Origin: a virus
Length of the DNA stretch: 49,084 bases
IMG/VR virus record: IMGVR_UViG_3300008448_000141
Location: 1-49,084 of that record
Direction: 5' to 3' (one strand)
Shown here: positions 45,402 through 49,084 of the stretch, in pieces
How positions within the stretch are numbered: the first letter of the stretch is position 1
Layout of the letters: each line of letters opens with the position of its first letter
Notes under the pieces: generated by a model
Told to the model about the DNA's origin: nothing
The model's database searches: none
The model's input: the letters and a program-made list of their open reading frames with translations, nothing else
Made by a program: the position numbers and the translations under genes

Positions 45402-45835
45402 TGGCATACCAAGGATTATTCAAACCAAGAAACCCACAAAAGTATGTGGGTGATACTAAAAACATAGTTTATCGCTCTTCATGGGAATGTAGGGTGATGG
45501 ATTGGCTCGACCGCAATGATGATGTGATATCGTGGGCATCTGAAGAACTTTTTATACCTTATATGTCACCAGTTGATGGTCGTAGACATAGATACTTTCC
45601 AGATTTTTTAGTCAAAATCAGATCAAACAATGGTATCAGAACAGAACTATTAGAGATCAAACCTAAAAAACAAACACACCCACCAGAACAAAGAAAAAGA
45701 GTAACAAAGCAATATATTCAAGAAGTTGCAACTTGGGGTGTCAATCAAGCCAAATGGAAAGCAGCAGAAGAATACTGTAAGGACCGTGGCTGGACCTTCA
45801 GAATCATCACAGAAGATCATTTGGGTCTCAACTAA
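45401..45835 (+). CDS. gp4: Head completion protein gp4 (nuclease-like)
   Basis: The start is set at ATG 45401 (MAYQGLFKPRNP), giving 144 aa against 150 in T4 gp4; the upstream in-frame TTG at 45383 is rejected. The protein has an intact PD-(D/E)XK-type core related to the TnsA nuclease domain: E29 in RSSWECRVMDW, D68 in RYFPDFLVKI, and E85 with K87 in LLEIKPKK. In T4, gp4 acts on filled heads before tail joining. Divergent orientation to gp53/gp48 resembles T4, where genes 2 and 4 point away from 53. Confidence 0.85.
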   Translation: MAYQGLFKPRNPQKYVGDTKNIVYRSSWECRVMDWLDRNDDVISWASEELFIPYMSPVDGRRHRYFPDFLVKIRSNNGIRTELLEIKPKKQTHPPEQRKRVTKQYIQEVATWGVNQAKWKAAEEYCKDRGWTFRIITEDHLGLN

Positions 45836-45843
45836 ATAGTGAG

Positions 45844-46440
45844 ATGGCATCAGCACTTAAAACACTATCATCTGGATTAAAAGAGGCACAGGTTCAACCT
45901 ATGTCTAGTGATTCTATGAGATGGTTAATGACTAAAATTGCTGAACTTAGAAACCCACTTAAAGTCGCAAGTGATATAAACAAAGATACTGGTCGTAAAG
46001 TCACAAGATTTGGTCCAGGAAAATTGTATTGTTTCTATTACGATCCAAAAGGTAAGAGTGAAATGCCATATTATGACAGATTTCCTTTGGTATTGGTATT
46101 ACAAAAAGATGTGGATGGTTTCCTAGGTTTAAATCTACATTATCTACCAATAAATTACAGAATTGCCTTTTTAGGTAAGCTTTTAAAATTTGCGATCCTA
46201 GACGATGAGAACAATGTTGAACGTCTGAGAGTGTCTTATGACATTCTGAGTGCCTCCAGACGCCTAAAAGAGTTTAAACCGTGTTTAAAAAAGTATTTGA
46301 CTGGTCATATCCAGTCAAGATTACTTGCCATCCAACCTGATGAGTGGGAAGTGGCAGCTATGTTGCCTATGCAGCAGTTTAGGAAAGCTACCGTTCAAGA
46401 AGTTTGGCAAGATTCCACAAGAAAAATAAGGAAAGATTAA
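45844..46440 (+). CDS. Protein in the gp2 position (possible DNA end protector)
   Basis: The 198-aa product contains TGRKVTRFGPGKLYCFYYDP, MPYYDRFPLVLVLQKDVDGF, LGLNLHYLPINYRIAFLGKL and a C-terminal AMLPMQQFRKATVQEVWQDS. Proteins with the YYD.FPLV....GFLGLNLHYLP pattern occur next to gp4 in aquatic T4-like phages. T4 has gene 2 (DNA end protector, 274 aa) at this place, so position suggests gp2, but I cannot confirm homology and the length is shorter. It starts 8 nt after gp4 and ends flush against the tube-protein ATG. Confidence 0.55.
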   Translation: MASALKTLSSGLKEAQVQPMSSDSMRWLMTKIAELRNPLKVASDINKDTGRKVTRFGPGKLYCFYYDPKGKSEMPYYDRFPLVLVLQKDVDGFLGLNLHYLPINYRIAFLGKLLKFAILDDENNVERLRVSYDILSASRRLKEFKPCLKKYLTGHIQSRLLAIQPDEWEVAAMLPMQQFRKATVQEVWQDSTRKIRKD

Positions 46441-47394
46441 ATGGCCTGGATAGATGATCTATTTTCAGTACCAGAAAGAATAACGAATCAAATCAATCAA
46501 GCTGTAACAGGTGCGATAGGTATTCCAAATTCCACAAAAGGAAGAATTTCTGATTTCAAATCTAGTTTTGTTAAAGACCTTGCAAGACCAAGCCGATTTG
46601 ATATTCTTCTTCCAATACCTTTTGCCATGACACCATATATTTCTTCTTCTAGAAGTTTACAATATCGATGCGAAGCAACACAATTGCCAGGAAGAACTTT
46701 TGCAACTACAGAACAAAAGACTTATGGTCCAATAGAAAAACATCCATATTTAACAACATTTAATGATATAGATTTAACTATCATTGTTGACGATGATATG
46801 AATCAAAAAATATTTTTTGATGCGTGGTTAAATTATATTAACCCACAATACAATAACAATTTTAGATATCGTGATGATTATGCTTCCACATTAACAGTTA
46901 ATCAATATGATGTAACAAATCAATTATCATATTCGATCAATTTGTACAATGCATATCCAATTGCAATCAATCAAATGGATTTAAATTGGAATGACGATGG
47001 TTATCATAGACTATTGGTAACATTCTCATACACATATTGGAAAAATAATTCATTACAAGCAATTGGTATGGAACTGATAGATCAAGGCCTTGCAGACTTT
47101 TCCAGCATTTCAGACGGCCTTGGTCCAATAGCCGCTATTGGTGGTGCAGACAGAGGTTCTATGCCTATAGTAGATTCTCCAACAACTGAAGGTTGGATTG
47201 ATCCAACGTTATATGAAGGTGGTTTGGATAATTCTGACTTAATGGGTGATATAGACAATTGGGATCTAATGAATCCAATTGGCGGCGATACACCAAATGA
47301 AGTTTCGTTTGAAAACCAAAACACAGAAGAAAATAACTTTGGTTTGGATAATTCGGAATTGATAGGTGATATAGATAATTTTGATCTACAGTAA
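46441..47394 (+). CDS. Tail-tube-fold protein (gp19/gp54-like) with acidic tail
   Basis: Residues about 45-215 match the T4 tube fold: ARPSRFDILLPIP, SLQYRCEATQLPGRTFATTE, QKTYGPIEKHPY, LTIIVDDDMNQKIFFDAWLN, then INQMDLNWNDDGYHRLLVTF. T4 tube proteins are gp19 (163 aa) and the longer initiators gp54 (320 aa) and gp48. The 317-aa length and closeness to gp48 favour a gp54-type initiator. The order tube, chaperone, large gene would equally suit a main tube protein. The last 75 residues are acidic, with two copies of GLDNS(D/E)L(M/I)GDIDN(W/F)DL. Shine-Dalgarno AAGGAAAG is present. Confidence 0.75.
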   Translation: MAWIDDLFSVPERITNQINQAVTGAIGIPNSTKGRISDFKSSFVKDLARPSRFDILLPIPFAMTPYISSSRSLQYRCEATQLPGRTFATTEQKTYGPIEKHPYLTTFNDIDLTIIVDDDMNQKIFFDAWLNYINPQYNNNFRYRDDYASTLTVNQYDVTNQLSYSINLYNAYPIAINQMDLNWNDDGYHRLLVTFSYTYWKNNSLQAIGMELIDQGLADFSSISDGLGPIAAIGGADRGSMPIVDSPTTEGWIDPTLYEGGLDNSDLMGDIDNWDLMNPIGGDTPNEVSFENQNTEENNFGLDNSELIGDIDNFDLQ

Positions 47395-47432
47395 CCAGAT
47401 GGTGATTAATTTTTTAATGGAGTGAAAATAAA

Positions 47433-48158
47433 ATGGCTTTACCTAAAATTGATGTACCAACTTATGAAGTTGAATTGCCGGTTTCTAAAAAGAAAATTAA
47501 ATTTAGACCGTTTCTAGTCAAAGAACAAAAAAATTTACTGATGGCTATGGAATCATCGGATTCTATCACAGTACAGCAAGCAATTTCTGATATACTCAAT
47601 AATTGTACACTAACAGACAATATCAATATTGACAAACTTCCAATTGTTGATATTGAATATTATTTTTTACAATTGAGATCAAAATCTGTTGGTGAGGTTG
47701 TTGAATCAAAATATCGATGCAACAATGTTGTTGACGATAAAGAATGTGGTAATATAATGGAACACAATCTTGATTTGACACAAATCAAAGTGCAACAAGA
47801 TGAATCTGTTTCTCCAGAAATTCAATTAACAGATAAATTAATGATAAAAATGAAATACCCACAGTTTGGCATAGTAAAGGACTCTTTAATGTTGGAAGAT
47901 ATTAATGAAGTTACCTTTAATATGATTTCACAGAGTATAGAATATGTTTATGATGGTGAACAGTTTTACTATGACCACGAAGCACAACCAGGTGAAATGT
48001 TGGAGTTTGTAGAAGGTATGAATCAAGAACAATTTACAAAGGTTGAAAAGTTCTTTAATAATCTTCCAAAATTAAAAAAAGATATAGATTTAACTTGTAG
48101 TAAATGTGGTTTTAAACATAAAATTGCAGTAGAAGGCTTAGAAAATTTTTTCGGTTAA
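47433..48158 (+). CDS. gp26: gp26-type baseplate hub / tail assembly chaperone
   Basis: The 241-aa protein has the T4 baseplate gp26-family start (MALPKIDVPTYEVELPVSKK, KIKFRPFLVKEQKNLLMAME) and IVDIEYYFLQLRSKSVGEVV. Two cysteine pairs, C96/C105 and C222-S-K-C225, could form a zinc ribbon. Shine-Dalgarno GGAG precedes the ATG, after a 38-nt gap without a visible late promoter. The last codons before the TAA contain a T TTT TTC slippery heptamer, so a fraction of ribosomes may continue in the -1 frame. In T4, gp26 and gp51 act in hub assembly; a tail assembly chaperone role is inferred from gene order and the frameshift. Confidence 0.8.
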   Translation: MALPKIDVPTYEVELPVSKKKIKFRPFLVKEQKNLLMAMESSDSITVQQAISDILNNCTLTDNINIDKLPIVDIEYYFLQLRSKSVGEVVESKYRCNNVVDDKECGNIMEHNLDLTQIKVQQDESVSPEIQLTDKLMIKMKYPQFGIVKDSLMLEDINEVTFNMISQSIEYVYDGEQFYYDHEAQPGEMLEFVEGMNQEQFTKVEKFFNNLPKLKKDIDLTCSKCGFKHKIAVEGLENFFG

Positions 48159-48340
48159 CTTTTCGTCATGACAATCTGAGAAATTATTACAAAACGAACT
48201 TTTCGTTAATGCAGCACCACAAATATAGTTTGACCGAACTTGAAAATATGTTACCATGGGAAAGAGATATTTACATAGCTCTGTTGATTTCGTTTATTGA
48301 AGAAGAAAATCAAAAAATACGAGAGAGACAGAGAAAATAG
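48146..48340 (+). CDS. -1 frame extension of the gp26-type protein (62 aa)
   Basis: From the slippery heptamer T TTT TTC at 48146-48152 the -1 frame is open to TAG at 48338-48340. The extension is 62 residues: RLTFRHDNLRNYYKTNFSLM, then QHHKYSLTELENMLPWERDI and YIALLISFIEEENQKIRER. It is coding-like throughout, including the 19 residues before its first ATG at 48209. That ATG has no Shine-Dalgarno and lies just after a 6-bp hairpin (48193-48198 with 48202-48207). A fusion of about 302 aa would result, as for G/GT-type chaperones. The alternative is an independent 43-aa gp51-like gene. Confidence 0.6.
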   Translation, partial: FFRLTFRHDNLRNYYKTNFSLMQHHKYSLTELENMLPWERDIYIALLISFIEEENQKIRERQRK

Positions 48341-48343
48341 TAA

Positions 48344-49084
48344 ATGCCTAAACAAATTGGTGAACAAACCAAAAAGACCGTTGGCGTCTTATTAGGAGGT
48401 AGTGGCGTAAATGCCAGTACCACCAAAGTCAATTCCATCTCACCAAAAATAACTACTGCTAAAAAAGTTGATGCGATAGATCCTTCTTTGGCTGGACTAT
48501 CTGCTGTTCAATTACTTGGTTCAATATATGAAGAATTAAAAAAACAAGAAACAGCAAGACGATTCGAATCGGAGTTGGATAGTCGTTTTCAAGAAGAAAT
48601 AAATCTTGAAGAAGATTTAAGACATAGAGAATTAATAAAAGCTTTAACAGGTAGAAGACCAGAGAAAAAGGTACAAGATTCAAAATCAAGAGCCAGAAAA
48701 GAAGAAGTTACAGAAGTACCTAAACCAAAAGTAGAACCAAAGCCAAAAGTCACTAAAAAAGCTCCTGCAAAAGGAAAAGTCACTAAAAAAGCTCCTGCAA
48801 AAGGACGTGCAGCAGAGGCACCAAAAGCACCTGAAGCAAAACCGCCGGCAGCACCAGCACCTAGAGCACCAGAAGTAAAACCTCCTACACCAAAAGCACC
48901 AGAGGTTAAACCACCGCCTGCTCCAACACCTAGAGCACCTGAGGTTAAACCTCCTGCAGCACCAGCACCAAAGCCTACAGCAAGGCCTGCACCTAAAAAA
49001 GAAGTACCTAAACCAACAGCAGAAAAGGTGCTGAAACCAGCACCTAAACCTCCTGCAGGAACAGATACAGCAGTAAAGCAAATG
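48344..49084 (+). CDS. Pro/Ala/Lys-rich large virion protein, 5' part (tape measure candidate)
   Basis: This frame opens at ATG 48344 (MPKQIGEQTKKTVGVLLGGS) and has no stop before the window end, giving 247 codons so far. Residues about 45-105 are helical and charged (LAGLSAVQLLGSIYEELKKQ, FQEEINLEEDLRHRELIKAL). From residue 125 the chain becomes Pro/Ala/Lys-rich and low in complexity (APKAPEAKPPAAPAPRAPEV), with a perfect 30-bp tandem repeat encoding KVTKKAPAKG twice. It begins 4 nt after the -1 extension ends. Tape measure genes typically follow frameshifting chaperone genes, so this is the natural candidate; a hub protein is the alternative. Confidence 0.6.
   Translation, partial: MPKQIGEQTKKTVGVLLGGSGVNASTTKVNSISPKITTAKKVDAIDPSLAGLSAVQLLGSIYEELKKQETARRFESELDSRFQEEINLEEDLRHRELIKALTGRRPEKKVQDSKSRARKEEVTEVPKPKVEPKPKVTKKAPAKGKVTKKAPAKGRAAEAPKAPEAKPPAAPAPRAPEVKPPTPKAPEVKPPPAPTPRAPEVKPPAAPAPKPTARPAPKKEVPKPTAEKVLKPAPKPPAGTDTAVKQM
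48745..48804 (+). repeat. Perfect 30-bp tandem repeat (two copies)
   Basis: Units 48745-48774 and 48775-48804 are identical and encode KVTKKAPAKG twice in the low-complexity part of the right-edge gene. Identity at the DNA level suggests a recent duplication. Confidence 0.85.

Noticed and set aside
48209-48340. Stand-alone 43-aa gene starting at ATG 48209
   Set aside because: No Shine-Dalgarno is visible and the same frame is coding-like for 19 codons upstream back to the slippery site, so a -1 extension is preferred, though not proven.
1-49084. tRNA genes or integration functions
   Set aside because: No cloverleaf-like segment, integrase or attachment-like repeat was noticed; gaps are too short to hold tRNAs apart from 18539-18665, which lacks tRNA features.

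Overview
This window is part of the virion-structure region of a T4-superfamily contractile-tailed phage (myovirus). The identification rests on recognisable T4-type proteins in a T4-like order: gp4, gp48, gp53, a gp27-like hub, a gp5-type OB-fold protein and needle, gp25, gp6, a gp7-position protein, gp8, and a gp26-type protein. The DNA is AT-rich by eye. The fibre repeats (AFNKAN and TQGVD..QNTRI units), the giant DUF4815-type baseplate protein and the lack of a tail-lysozyme domain resemble T4-like phages of aquatic bacteria (cyanophage and pelagiphage types). The host cannot be read from the sequence. Coding is extremely compact: no gene-free stretch exceeds about 190 bases, eight gene pairs overlap as TAATG, and I saw no tRNA, CRISPR array, insertion sequence or integrase.

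Layout. A 36-bp divergent gap at 45365-45400 splits the window. To the left, everything is on the minus strand and is read from high to low coordinates. The baseplate block comes first: gp48 tube cap, gp53 wedge, gp27-like hub, gp5-type OB protein, an amphipathic protein of unknown role, the needle with an HxH tip, a structural protein, gp25, gp6, the gp7-position protein, gp8 and the 2334-aa DUF4815-type protein (45364-25822). A fibre and adhesin block follows (25820-1). It holds small linker or capping proteins, seven large fibre or adhesin genes built from shuffled modules, one adhesin with five LamG-type domains, a coiled-coil protein, and a stray enzyme: a peptidase-U32-like protein with a Cys cluster (19341-20351). 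The last gene runs off the left edge.

To the right, the plus strand carries gp4 (head completion, PD-(D/E)XK type), a protein in the gp2 position, a tail-tube-fold protein, a gp26-type protein, and the start of a Pro/Ala/Lys-rich protein cut by the right edge. The gp26-type gene ends in a T TTT TTC slippery heptamer. The -1 frame then stays open for 62 codons and encodes a plausible conserved-looking extension. Tube, frameshifting chaperone, next large gene is the usual tail-gene order of long-tailed phages, so the right-edge gene is the best candidate for the tape measure.

How the parts fit. The right-hand genes finish heads and build the tube. The baseplate block makes the hub, needle and wedges. 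The fibre block supplies alternative receptor-binding devices on shared anchors. Late-promoter-like octamers (TATAAATA exactly, or AATAAATA/ACTAAATA variants) lie 24-43 nt upstream of gp48 and of six fibre-block genes, consistent with T4-type late transcription. The points most worth following up are the putative -1 frameshift, the U32-like enzyme inside the fibre cassette, the alternative hairpins in the 18539-18665 gap, and the short acidic C-terminal motif shared by adjacent hub proteins.
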